A model generated the notes under the pieces. The model did not search any database. It was not told the origin of the DNA and worked only from the letters and a program-made list of their open reading frames with translations. A program made the translations under genes and the position numbers. A stretch of DNA of 58,867 nt from Peptococcaceae bacterium UBA5767. Lineage in GTDB: Bacteria > Bacillota > TC1 > UBA5767. Each line of letters opens with the position of its first letter. The stretch's first letter is position 1. Of the stretch, positions 26,101-34,620 are shown piece by piece. The stretch is taken from the NCBI GenBank assembly GCA_002418765.1, contig DIET01000023.1, positions 1,758-60,624 on the forward strand, in the 5' to 3' direction.

Positions 26101-26673
26101 TTATGCTCGTATACCCTGAAAGAGCAGATGAATATAACGTTCTGCCCGGTCTTTCGGATTTGATTTATCCTGCTCAAAAAGAATGCAAATAGCCGGCAAC
26201 CCCACCAACAAATGCAACAGCAATGTCTGTCTGTCAACATCACTTCTTATTTCTTTCTTGGCAATGCCCTCCTCAATAACACCTGAAAAAAGTGCCATCA
26301 TCTCCAGCCGGTTGGCATACATGTCGTCTTGCAGTTCCAAAGAAAGGATTTTCTGCATCAATACAATCCCATTGGCTCGGTTTTTCATCTCCTCATGCAG
26401 AACCAAATGTCGCTCATACAACGCAATCAGCTTATTCTCACTGGTAGAGTCCCCAATCAAAACCTCCTGCATTTGGGATTTATAAGTATCAGAAATGAAT
26501 TTAAATAACTCTTTAAACAATTCCTCCTTGCTGGAAAAGTACTCATAAATGGTCCCTTTCCCTAACCCGGCCTGAATCGCGATGTCAATAATCTTGACCT
26601 CATGGTAATCCCTGGCAGAAAAACACTCAAAAGCACTGGCCAGAATCTTGGATCTTGTTTCCACTTTACCCAT
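26101..26673 (-). CDS. TetR/AcrR family transcriptional repressor of the efflux operon
   Basis: A 190-residue regulator with the N-terminal TetR helix-turn-helix (about residues 8-55: TRSKILASAFECFSAR, then GLGKGTIYEYFSSKEELF) and a divergent helical ligand domain. It is the last gene of the efflux operon, seven bases after the TolC-like gene, so it is expected to repress its own transcription. The perfect 6-2-6 palindrome on the operon promoter (32215-32228) is the likely operator. Ligand unknown; probably a pump substrate. Confidence 0.9.
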   Translation of the reverse strand: MGKVETRSKILASAFECFSARDYHEVKIIDIAIQAGLGKGTIYEYFSSKEELFKELFKFISDTYKSQMQEVLIGDSTSENKLIALYERHLVLHEEMKNRANGIVLMQKILSLELQDDMYANRLEMMALFSGVIEEGIAKKEIRSDVDRQTLLLHLLVGLPAICILFEQDKSNPKDRAERYIHLLFQGIRA

Positions 26674-26680
26674 GGCTCAC

Positions 26681-27826
26681 CTACATAAACAACGAATAAG
26701 CAAAGCTGGCTTTTACCAAATCATAGGTAAGCAACATGGAATGAGCCGCATCAACGGCTTCACTAAGGCTACCTTCTGCTTCCTCGAGCTCCAATCTGGT
26801 AGCCATCCCCTCCTGATAACGAAGCTTGACGACTCGATAATTTTCTTCAGAAAAAAGCACATTCTTTGTTAAAGACAAATAGGCAGCTTCTGTAGAGTCC
26901 AAGTTAACAAAAGCATCCCGGATCTTCTTTTCAGCCGCTTTCAGCTGTTTCTCAAAGTTTAATTCAGCTTCCTTCATGGCATAATACTGTTCTTTATAGA
27001 TATTGGTATTAGACGTGTAATAGGCATCAGCCAGTGCAAACGTAGTCGATGTGATCTCATATGTTCCTTTGGCCGCCAGAAGAGCCACATCTTTTTTCAG
27101 GCCCAAATTAATGGCTTCATCAATATCAATCACGACTGGCTCATATGAAAATGCATCTGTTGCACGTATAGGCGTATTCAAAGGCAACGAAAGCAAATCT
27201 GCCAGAGCAATCATTGCTTTTTCATGCATTGCAGTCTTGCTAGCCAAATCAGCTGTCCTTCCAGCCACCAATGCCTCAGCGCCCATGACTTCTCCCTGCG
27301 CTACCATTCCGGCATCAAAAAACTGATTGGTAATACGCAACTGTTCCTTGGCTCTATCTAAAGCGTTTTCAGCATTGGTCAAAGAGGCCTGCGCCTTCAA
27401 CAACTCATAATAGGCACTCTCTACACCAAGCAACAAGGAATTACGAGTCACATCCATCGTCAACTCTGCAATCGAAAGACTTACCTCTGTCGATTTTTTC
27501 GCCACATACTTCATCACAGCTCTTTCATAGTTGCTGGCATAAGGATTGTATTGACTCGGAGTAATATCGTCCGAGATTTTATCTTGCTTGCGATCAAAAA
27601 ACTGTGCCTTGTCGAGACCAACCTCGCTAAGTTCAATATTGCCACTTTGCAAGAGAACGATCTCTTTGGCTTCTTCTAGCGTCAAATCAACTGGTTCTTC
27701 CACATTGGTCACCACCACAGGAATATCCACTTCAATCTGATATTTTTCGTCTGCAGTAACCGGAACGTTAAATAACAAAGTCAATAGCAACAAGAAACCA
27801 ATCATTGTCATCATATTCTTTTTCAT
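26681..27826 (-). CDS. TolC-like (outer membrane efflux protein fold) protein
   Basis: A 381-residue exported protein with a signal peptide (cleavage near VTADEK) and long helical hairpins characteristic of the TolC/OEP fold: two similar halves with coiled-coil stretches such as LLKAQASLTNAENALDRAKE trimmed of the family pattern, and FDAGMVAQGEVMGAEA / YQEGMATRLELEEAEG, the paired xxG(M)xxxxEvxxAe turns of OEP repeats. It is shorter than E. coli TolC and no clear beta-barrel strands were seen. The start at 27826 has GAGGAGG upstream. Found between an RND pump and TetR; in a monoderm cell it may be an extracellular helical adaptor rather than an outer-membrane channel. Confidence 0.8.
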   Translation of the reverse strand: MKKNMMTMIGFLLLLTLLFNVPVTADEKYQIEVDIPVVVTNVEEPVDLTLEEAKEIVLLQSGNIELSEVGLDKAQFFDRKQDKISDDITPSQYNPYASNYERAVMKYVAKKSTEVSLSIAELTMDVTRNSLLLGVESAYYELLKAQASLTNAENALDRAKEQLRITNQFFDAGMVAQGEVMGAEALVAGRTADLASKTAMHEKAMIALADLLSLPLNTPIRATDAFSYEPVVIDIDEAINLGLKKDVALLAAKGTYEITSTTFALADAYYTSNTNIYKEQYYAMKEAELNFEKQLKAAEKKIRDAFVNLDSTEAAYLSLTKNVLFSEENYRVVKLRYQEGMATRLELEEAEGSLSEAVDAAHSMLLTYDLVKASFAYSLFM

Positions 27827-27957
27827 TTTTTTCCTCCTCATCATCTTACTCTATACTCATGCGCATTTAATTCCATCACAATCAACAAATCTTTCGCTCC
27901 TGGTGACGCACCATATCTTTTTATAACAATCATTCTGTAAAATTTATATCTACAAGA

Positions 27958-30900
27958 TCAAGACTCCTGAACGGCCTCCTTGCGATTCATTTTCTTTTCT
28001 TTTTTCAACAGTCTTCGTTCCTTCAGCCCATCAAATATGGCATAAATCACAGGGATAAGCACCAAGGTAATCAAGGTCGCCACCAACAAACCTCCAATGA
28101 TGCTGATTCCTAAAGGAGCAATCATCTCGCCACCATTGCCAATACCCAGTGATAAAGGTATCATGGCTAAGATTGTCGTCAAGGTAGTCATTATAATAGG
28201 TCTTAGTCTAGCCGCAGCCGCCTCGATGATAGCTTCAAAAGAAGTCCTTCCCTTTTCCTTCAATCGGTTGATATAGTCAATCAAAACAATGGCATTGTTA
28301 ACCACAATCCCGACCAGCATAATAACACCAATAAAGGATACAATGTTCAGCGTCGTATTGGTGATTAACAAAGCCCACGCCACCCCAATAATGGTAAAAG
28401 GCAATGTAAACATAATAATGAATGGATACAAAAGCGATTCAAACTGAGAAGCCAAAATCATATAGACCAGAGCAATGGCCAATATCACCACCAGTGTTAA
28501 ATCTGCAAACGTGTCCGCCATCTGTTCTGCTGTACCCCCAAATTCTATAGAATATCCCTCAGGCAATACAATGCGATCATCCAAACCCATTTGGATTTCT
28601 TGCACTACACTATTTAAGTCTCGGCCAAAAATATCTCCCGAGACCGTTACTTCTCGCACCTGATTGTTCCTGGTAATGGTGCTAGGGGTATTTACATTGT
28701 CAATGGCAGCCACTTGATTCAAAGGAACCTTGACGCCCATAGGGCTCACAATGATAATGCTGCCAATTTCCTGGATTGAATCTCTGACCTGCTCATCCAT
28801 GATGATGCGCACATCAATTTCTTCAGCCCCTGTGGTAAAACGAGTAGCGGTCGTACCCCCAATGGCCATCCTGGCAGTATTGGCAATGGTGTACGCATTC
28901 AGCCCATAAGCGGAAGCCTTTTCGGCATCAACGGTAATCCGCATTTCTGGCCTTTGCTCATCAAGCGACGCACTTACTTCACGTGTTCCTTCCACCGACT
29001 CCACCAAGACCACCACATCATTGGACAAACTCTGTAACGTATCCAGATCATCTCCTTTTATATTGATGGATATGGCTGAACCCATACTCATACCCCCGCC
29101 CATGGATTCGGAAGCAGTCACATTGATGTCAGCACCGGGAATAAACAATGCTTCTTTGCGCATCAGTTCCACGACTTCAGCCGTCGTTCGTTCTCTATCT
29201 GCCTTGAGATATAAATAAAGATTCCCTGTATTGCTGGTATCGCCACCAAGCGAAATACCCATACCGGATGATCCCACCATGGTGGCAATCGTTTCTATTT
29301 CAGGAATGTCCTTGGCAAACTGTTCCAATTCGACGATGACATCTGAAGTTTCTTGCAATTTGGTTCCCGTGGGCATGGTCACAGAAACGCTGATCTGTCC
29401 TTCATCGGAAGCAGGAAAGAATTCCTGCCCTACCAATGGAAGTATCACCAAACTCATGAAAAAAATAGCCAGAAATCCAATGACCACTTTTTTTCGATGG
29501 GACAAAGCATAATTCAGAAATCTTCCGTGTGCGCGATTGATGGCATCAAATCCCTTATTGAACCCTTCTAGCGTTCTCTTGACCCAGCTGTTCTTGGCTC
29601 TTTGATGAGCATCAACACGGATCAATCTGGATGAAAGCATCGGTGTAGCTGTGATAGCTACAAACAAAGATCCCAATAGAGAAAATGATACCGTGAGTGC
29701 CAACTCATTAAAAATACTCGAAGTCATTCCCTCCGTAAAAGCAATGGGGAAGAATACAGCCACGGTAGTCAGTGTAGAGGCAACAATCGCTGAGGTTACT
29801 TCACTGGCCCCAATTTTGGCAGCATCCATACGTTGTTCACCCAGTTGGTTATGACGAAAAATATTTTCCAGCACCACAATGGAGTTATCCACCATCATGC
29901 CGATGCCCAAAGCTAGCCCACCCAACGTCATGATGTTCAAAGTCAAATCAAAAAAGTACATCAGCACAAAGGTGGCTATCACGGAAATGGGCATAGACAA
30001 AGCCACAATCAAGGTAGAGCGAATATCTCGCAAGAACAAAAACAAAACAAGGGCCGCCAGTAAGGCGCCGAGAATCATATTCATGGCGACTGCATTGATT
30101 ACAGCCTGAATGTATTCTGAAGAATCAAAGAAAACATCAAAGGAAAGATCCTCTGGCAACTCTCCCTTCAATCTCTCCACTTCCTGAACCACAGCGTTGG
30201 CAACTGCGACCGTATTTGCTCCAGACTGTTTGTTGATGGAGACAGATATGGATTCTTTTCCATTCATGGTACTCAAGGTACTTACATCCTCATACCCGTC
30301 TACAACCCGAGCAATGTCTCCCACAAAAACACTGGCTCCTGATGCCGTCATGATACTGACTCTCTCGATGTCAGAAGGTAAAAGGAATTCCCCTTCCACA
30401 TTGATGATCAAATCCTTGCTTCCTTTTTCAACAAGCCCTGCAGACATACTGACATTGTTCATCTGTATAGCCTGCATCACTGCATTGATACTCAACCCAT
30501 ACGCATTTAATTTCGCCGGATCAACAATGACAGAAATTTCCCGTTCCAAACCTCCCGAAAGAACCACACTGGCCACGCCATCGATTCTCTCCAGTCTGGA
30601 CACTACACTTTCTTCCACAATGTTTTTGATTTCTTCTGTTTCTCTATTTCCAGTTACAGCAAATTGCAAAATCGGCATCATATTTGGGTCAATTTGGATG
30701 ACCATGGGGCTGCTGGCATCTTCGGGCAGATAATCTTCTATCAAGTCTACCTTTTCTCTCATTTCCAACGTGGCATCCGACATGTTGGTATTCCACCCAA
30801 ATTCTACCAACACCACGGAACTGCCCACACTTGAATAAGAAGTGATATTCTCTACATCCGAAGTCGTCGCCAATGAATTTTCCAACGGCTTGGTCACAAT

Positions 30901-31083
30901 ATTTTCAATTTCCTGGGGAGAAGCTCCAGGATAACTGGTGGTGACAATAGCAATGGGCAAATTCAATTCTGGCATCAAATCCAAACTGATGCCCGAAAAA
31001 GAAACAGCGCCCAAAACAACCACAGCAATAAGCAACATAGTAATGGTTACAGGCCGATCTACACTAAAATGAGAAAGTCTCAT
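27958..31083 (-). CDS. RND efflux transporter, AcrB/MdtB-like (HAE1-type)
   Basis: A 1041-residue proton-driven pump with 12 TM helices and two large extracytoplasmic loops. It opens with LSHFSVDRPVTITMLLIAVV and has the RND signatures GAxPQEIENxVTKPLE, LGGLALGIGMMVDNSIVVLENI in TM4 and LVGIVVNNAIVLIDYINR in the second half. Where E. coli AcrB has an Asp-Asp pair in TM4 this protein has Asp-Asn, a common variant outside the proteobacterial pumps. It overlaps the membrane-fusion lipoprotein gene by four bases. Likely exports hydrophobic compounds or lipids; substrate unknown. Confidence 0.95.
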   Translation of the reverse strand: MRLSHFSVDRPVTITMLLIAVVVLGAVSFSGISLDLMPELNLPIAIVTTSYPGASPQEIENIVTKPLENSLATTSDVENITSYSSVGSSVVLVEFGWNTNMSDATLEMREKVDLIEDYLPEDASSPMVIQIDPNMMPILQFAVTGNRETEEIKNIVEESVVSRLERIDGVASVVLSGGLEREISVIVDPAKLNAYGLSINAVMQAIQMNNVSMSAGLVEKGSKDLIINVEGEFLLPSDIERVSIMTASGASVFVGDIARVVDGYEDVSTLSTMNGKESISVSINKQSGANTVAVANAVVQEVERLKGELPEDLSFDVFFDSSEYIQAVINAVAMNMILGALLAALVLFLFLRDIRSTLIVALSMPISVIATFVLMYFFDLTLNIMTLGGLALGIGMMVDNSIVVLENIFRHNQLGEQRMDAAKIGASEVTSAIVASTLTTVAVFFPIAFTEGMTSSIFNELALTVSFSLLGSLFVAITATPMLSSRLIRVDAHQRAKNSWVKRTLEGFNKGFDAINRAHGRFLNYALSHRKKVVIGFLAIFFMSLVILPLVGQEFFPASDEGQISVSVTMPTGTKLQETSDVIVELEQFAKDIPEIETIATMVGSSGMGISLGGDTSNTGNLYLYLKADRERTTAEVVELMRKEALFIPGADINVTASESMGGGMSMGSAISINIKGDDLDTLQSLSNDVVVLVESVEGTREVSASLDEQRPEMRITVDAEKASAYGLNAYTIANTARMAIGGTTATRFTTGAEEIDVRIIMDEQVRDSIQEIGSIIIVSPMGVKVPLNQVAAIDNVNTPSTITRNNQVREVTVSGDIFGRDLNSVVQEIQMGLDDRIVLPEGYSIEFGGTAEQMADTFADLTLVVILAIALVYMILASQFESLLYPFIIMFTLPFTIIGVAWALLITNTTLNIVSFIGVIMLVGIVVNNAIVLIDYINRLKEKGRTSFEAIIEAAAARLRPIIMTTLTTILAMIPLSLGIGNGGEMIAPLGISIIGGLLVATLITLVLIPVIYAIFDGLKERRLLKKEKKMNRKEAVQES

Positions 31084-32165
31084 TTGACTATTTCCTCCTC
31101 GATGATTCGCACCAGACTGCCATCATTCAAACGTTCCTTACCCAATACGATCACCGATTCCCCCTCTTCAAGATCACCTGTGATGGCCGTTTGATTTCCA
31201 TCAGTCAAGATAACTTCCACCTCCACCAACCGAACGCGATCGCCAACCAGAAGAAAAATGATATTGCTTTGTGATGTGTAGCGAATGGCATCCTCGGGCA
31301 CCAAAAGAATATTGTCTTCCATCTGTTGCACCAAAGATATGCTGCATGTCATGCCCGATTTGATTAACTCTTGGTCGTTGTCAATGATTACCTTGATGGG
31401 GAAAGATTGGGTCATGGCGTCCGCTTGTGGACTGGCTTCAGTGATTACACCCATAAAAGGTTCTTCTTGCACTGAAGGAAAATAGACTTCAATCGTCTCC
31501 CCCACTTGTACTTGATTGATCTGCTTTTCTGACAATCCAAAACCAGCTTCCATCTGACTGAGATCCAGTACGGAGACAATGGGGGCCGAAGGATTGGCCA
31601 TTTGACCTTCCTGCGCATGCACATATCCAATCACGCCGTCCATAGGCGCAGTGATGACAGCCTGATCGAGTGAATCGCTCGCCATCTCCAGTGCAACTCT
31701 GGCTTGCTCATAAGATCCATCTCTAGACAGCTCATATTGACTCTTGCTGGCATCATATTGCTGCTCTGACACGGCTCCTTGTTCATAAAGTCTGGCCGTT
31801 CTTTCATAGTTGTCTTTGGCTGTGGCCAATTGAAGAGAAGCCGCATTATAATTCGCCCTGGCTTGCTCCACTTGTTTGGCAATATTGTCAGCATCGAGTT
31901 CAACCAAAACATCACCTTCCAAAACCCTGGTTCCAGCACTGACTGCCACACGTACAACCTCAACAGGCAAACTAGGAATGATGGTGATTTCCTTACTGGC
32001 CTTGACAGTCCCAGTTAATCTGTCAGATATGGTCAGCGATCCTCGTTCTACCGGTACCGTGGTCACCGCTACCCGAAACTCTTCTTCCTCAGTTTCCGCC
32101 TGTTGACAGCCTCCCAAAACTAGCAACAGGGATAAAATTAACACAACACCAACTATTTTTTTCAT
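31080..32165 (-). CDS. RND efflux membrane-fusion (periplasmic adaptor) lipoprotein
   Basis: A 361-residue HlyD/AcrA-type adaptor with lipobox LGGC. It has the flanking lipoyl half-motifs (VRVAVSAGTRVLEGDVLVELD and ITAPMDGVIGYVHAQEG, here shortened by family pattern), a central alpha-hairpin (about residues 100-165) and beta-barrel and membrane-proximal domains after it. The start at 32165 has AGAGGGG upstream; the reading to 32192 lacks a site. First gene of the efflux operon and four bases overlapping the RND gene. Confidence 0.93.
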   Translation of the reverse strand: MKKIVGVVLILSLLLVLGGCQQAETEEEEFRVAVTTVPVERGSLTISDRLTGTVKASKEITIIPSLPVEVVRVAVSAGTRVLEGDVLVELDADNIAKQVEQARANYNAASLQLATAKDNYERTARLYEQGAVSEQQYDASKSQYELSRDGSYEQARVALEMASDSLDQAVITAPMDGVIGYVHAQEGQMANPSAPIVSVLDLSQMEAGFGLSEKQINQVQVGETIEVYFPSVQEEPFMGVITEASPQADAMTQSFPIKVIIDNDQELIKSGMTCSISLVQQMEDNILLVPEDAIRYTSQSNIIFLLVGDRVRLVEVEVILTDGNQTAITGDLEEGESVIVLGKERLNDGSLVRIIEEEIVK

Positions 32166-32200
32166 CTTAATCCCCTCTATTTCTGCATTCATGCGATTTC

Positions 32201-32229
32201 ATCATAACAGCAACTGACCCACGGGTCAA
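32201..32229 (-). promoter_or_regulatory. Promoter of the efflux operon
   Basis: On the minus strand TTGACC (32229-32224), a 17-base spacer and TATGAT (32206-32201), about 36 bases before the adaptor start codon. Five of six matches in each hexamer. Confidence 0.8.
32215..32228. promoter_or_regulatory. Perfect palindrome, probable TetR operator
   Basis: TGACCC-AC-GGGTCA, a perfect 6-2-6 inverted repeat that covers most of the -35 box and the first part of the spacer of the efflux promoter. Position and symmetry fit repression by the TetR protein encoded at the end of the operon. Confidence 0.75.
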
Positions 32230-32245
32230 CTTTATAGCAAGAGGC

Positions 32246-32273
32246 AAAAAAAAACTGCACTTCCGTGCAGTTT
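32246..32273 (-). terminator. Strong terminator upstream of the efflux promoter
   Basis: On the minus strand AAACTGCAC and GTGCAGTTT form a perfect nine-base stem with a GGAA loop followed by nine T in a row. It must end a minus-strand transcript coming from the interval 32280-32780; it stands just before the efflux operon promoter. Confidence 0.92.
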
Positions 32274-32288
32274 CAGAATCATCATTTA

Positions 32289-32515
32289 CCAGAGAAGCAC
32301 CATAAAGCCCCTAGCTTTTGCTATGGGGATACAAGGTACAAATGTGCCTGCGGTTTTTCATCCCATCGGGGTATAGTCGGTGCTATGAATATAATCAGTG
32401 CACCTTTGGCAGATGGTAACAGTTTGCCAGCCTAGAGTGCTTCATGCACTGCTTTAGGAGGGCTACTGGCATAACTGAAAAGGACCTTGCCTTTTATCAC
32501 CTGAGAATCCCCTGG
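32289..32515 (-). ncRNA. Candidate structured RNA, family not recognised
   Basis: An interval of about 227 bases with no coding ORF but dense complementarity on the minus strand. Outer helix: CCAGGGGA (32515-32508) with TTCTCTGG (32296-32289), including G-U pairs. Inside it: AAAAGG/CCTTTT (32478-32495); GCCAG..CC with GG..CTGGC (32426-32470) enclosing the hairpin AGTGC/GCACT (32436-32450); GGTGC/GCACC (32379-32404); and CCCC.TAGC/GCTAGGGG with a four-base loop (32308-32328). The strong terminator follows 15 bases later. It is not a tRNA, tmRNA, RNase P, SRP or any riboswitch core that I recognise. Ends are approximate and no promoter was identified. Confidence 0.5.
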
Positions 32516-32533
32516 ATTTATCCATGGGGAGTG

Positions 32534-32728
32534 TCAATGCGCTGCCAAAGATACACTGTCCCGGGCATACAATCCATGGCCCTGCAACACGACCCACTCA
32601 CCATGGAGGCTTTGAAAGGCCTGCATCTCAGCAGGTCTCTGCCAAAAAATGGCCACCAACATGCTCATGCCACACAAAACCATGATTCCCCCTATCATGG
32701 CACTGATCATATGTTTCTCTCCGTCCAT
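32534..32728 (-). CDS. Small single-pass membrane protein, uncertain
   Basis: A 64-codon ORF beginning MDGEKHMISAMIGGIMVLCG with one hydrophobic helix at about residues 8-30 and a short polar tail. GGGGG lies four bases before the first ATG, and GGAG eight bases before a second ATG at codon 7, so either start is possible. It follows thiT by 50 bases and stops about 20 bases before the structured-RNA candidate. No homology is recognised; coding potential rests on the ribosome binding site and membrane segment only. Confidence 0.4.
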   Translation of the reverse strand: MDGEKHMISAMIGGIMVLCGMSMLVAIFWQRPAEMQAFQSLHGEWVVLQGHGLYARDSVSLAAH

Positions 32729-32778
32729 ACATCCCCCTGATATGATTACGTATTCTTATCTACCCAGTAAAAATAAAT

Positions 32779-33303
32779 TTAGCCGTTTCTCTCTATACTT
32801 CTGCTGATCGGGTCATAAATGAGGACCAGCAAGAAAACAGATACCATCATTTCTGGCAGCAAATAACTGGCATTATAGCCTAAAGAATACCAGTAAGGAT
32901 TTCCCGTGGCATATACACTCCAAATGACTACACCTGATACAAAGTGACAGGCAAACCGACCCAATACAGCCAATATGGCACCCAAGGCAATATTTCGTTT
33001 ACTGGTGGGTTTTAAAAGCCCCGCCAGTCCCAAAGCACCAAAGGCCACCGCATAATCAAACAACAGGGAAATGATATGGAAACTATATTTGGGTCCTAAA
33101 ATAAACTGCAAAACGCCGTATACCGAGCCAGCCAGGATTCCCTGCTTCCAACCACGACGCAAAGCAAAGAAAATAATAGGAACCATGCTACCAGCTGTCA
33201 CTGATCCTCCTTGAGGCATCTGAAATATTACCACATAACTGAGTACCTGCGCCATCGCAATCATAATTCCTGCTTCTACCAAAACTTTACTGTTGATCTT
33301 CAT
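32779..33303 (-). CDS. thiT: Energy-coupled thiamine transporter S component ThiT
   Basis: Substrate-binding membrane subunit (174 residues, six TM helices) of an ECF-type vitamin transporter; it works with a shared EcfAA'T module encoded elsewhere. Family features include the N-terminal VEAGIMIAMAQVLS and the GGSVTAGSMVPIIFFALRRG loop pattern. The start at 33303 (MKINSK) follows AGGAGG; the frame is open to 33321 but that part overlaps the leader. Placed directly behind a TPP riboswitch, which confirms thiamine as the substrate. Confidence 0.95.
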   Translation of the reverse strand: MKINSKVLVEAGIMIAMAQVLSYVVIFQMPQGGSVTAGSMVPIIFFALRRGWKQGILAGSVYGVLQFILGPKYSFHIISLLFDYAVAFGALGLAGLLKPTSKRNIALGAILAVLGRFACHFVSGVVIWSVYATGNPYWYSLGYNASYLLPEMMVSVFLLVLIYDPISRSIERNG

Positions 33304-33321
33304 GTTTTCCTCCTTAAACAT

Positions 33322-33348
33322 AAAAAACTATCGCTGGGTTTGCGATAG
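33322..33348 (-). terminator. Riboswitch-controlled terminator in front of thiT
   Basis: On the minus strand CTATCGC pairs with GCGATAG around a seven-base loop and is followed by six T, between the TPP aptamer and the thiT ribosome binding site. Premature termination when TPP is bound is the expected mechanism. Confidence 0.88.
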
Positions 33349-33365
33349 CATTGGAAAATTCTTTC

Positions 33366-33452
<87 letters not shown>

Positions 33453-33606
33453 TTCACCATCATCATAAAACAGAATCATCCATATGTAAAGATGCATTTC
33501 TCAACAATTTTATACGCGGCACTCTCTTCTTGTTGAAAAAACATCAGAAAAGGCATACCATAATAACGTTGGCAACAGGGATATGCCCTTAGCTTCTCCA
33601 TGATTG

Positions 33607-33615
33607 TGTTATACT
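33607..33615 (+). promoter_or_regulatory. Extended -10 promoter of the EamA transporter gene
   Basis: TGTTATACT: the TGn extension followed by a -10 box with five of six matches, about 18 bases before the start codon. No good -35 box. The short interval leaves a leader of only about a dozen bases. Confidence 0.4.
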
Positions 33616-33633
33616 CCATAGAAAAGAGGCACT

Positions 33634-34524
33634 ATGCTACAAGACAATAATAAACTGGCCGTTGCCGCTATGCTAACCTCTTCATTTTCTTTTGCTCTGA
33701 TGCAACTTTTTGCCAAAATGGCGGGAGATCTGCCGATTGATGTTAAGGTTTTTTTTCGTAATCTTCTGGGCGTAGTGGTTCTCGGTTTTATACTACACAA
33801 AAAAGGGTTACCCTATTTGGGTCTGGCGAAAAACCGACGGATTTTGCTGCTTAGAAGCGTGTTGGGTACCTTGGGCGTTGCCGCCAATCTTTATGCCTTG
33901 GATCGTATGATTCTTGCGGACTCCGTGATGCTCAATCGATTTTCACCATTTGTGGTCATGATCCTTGCTGCCATATTTTTAAAAGAAAAAATAGGAAAAA
34001 ACCATATCATATCTCTATCTGTGGCTTTTATCGGGATACTATTGATCATCAAACCCAGTTTTTCTCTACAAATGATTCCTGCCCTGATTGGTTTTTCCTC
34101 TGCCTTATTTGCAGGAAGCGCCTATGTTGTCGTCCGTTATCTTAAAGGCCGAGAAGACCCCTTGACCATCGTTTTTTTCTTCTCCCTATTCTCCTGTCTG
34201 GTTACAGCGCCAAGCACCATAATGGGATTTAGCAGCCCTACATCCATACAGTGGCTCTATTTGTTTGGTTTTGGATTATTTGCCTTGGGTGGACAATTTT
34301 TTATCACTTTGGCTTACAAGTATGCTCCCGCGGGCGAAATCTCACTTTATGGCTACAGCACCGTCATCTTTTCTGCTCTGCTGGGCTATCTGGTCTTGCA
34401 TGAATTGCCGAATTTCTTATCCTGGCTAGGTATTGCCCTGATTATTGGATCTGCAGTCTACCTCTACCAAACAACCAAACGCATACCCGTCTCTTTATCT
34501 CTGGAAGAAAGATCTTTGCCCTAA
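33634..34524 (+). CDS. EamA/DMT family transporter (RhaT/YdcZ-type drug/metabolite)
   Basis: A 296-residue inner-membrane protein with ten TM helices in two EamA repeats (about residues 9-140 and 152-285). It has FFRNLLGVVVLGF in the first repeat and the YAPAGEISLYGYSTVIFSALLG pattern in the second. DMT proteins export or import small metabolites such as amino acids or nucleosides; the substrate cannot be inferred here. GAGG precedes the ATG. It is divergent from the thiT leader and is followed by the WG-repeat lipoprotein. Confidence 0.9.
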   Translation: MLQDNNKLAVAAMLTSSFSFALMQLFAKMAGDLPIDVKVFFRNLLGVVVLGFILHKKGLPYLGLAKNRRILLLRSVLGTLGVAANLYALDRMILADSVMLNRFSPFVVMILAAIFLKEKIGKNHIISLSVAFIGILLIIKPSFSLQMIPALIGFSSALFAGSAYVVVRYLKGREDPLTIVFFFSLFSCLVTAPSTIMGFSSPTSIQWLYLFGFGLFALGGQFFITLAYKYAPAGEISLYGYSTVIFSALLGYLVLHELPNFLSWLGIALIIGSAVYLYQTTKRIPVSLSLEERSLP

Positions 34525-34530
34525 AAGTGA

Positions 34531-34559
34531 TTGTTCAATGCCAGCTTACAGGTTACAAT
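34531..34559 (+). promoter_or_regulatory. Promoter of the WG-repeat lipoprotein gene
   Basis: TTGTTC (34531-34536), a 17-base spacer and TACAAT (34554-34559), about 60 bases before the ATG. A perfect inverted repeat, GACATCA and TGATGTC (34574-34580 and 34595-34601), lies just downstream and could be a regulator site or leader hairpin. Confidence 0.6.
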
Positions 34560-34620
34560 AATAAAACCACATCGACATCATCGTGATCGATCATTGATGT
34601 CCATAATACAAGGAGAAATT

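Noticed and set aside
32531..32560. TTGACA on the minus strand as a promoter for the structured RNA
   Set aside because: The -35 box is perfect but no -10-like hexamer lies 15-19 bases downstream; it overlaps the stop codon of the small ORF.
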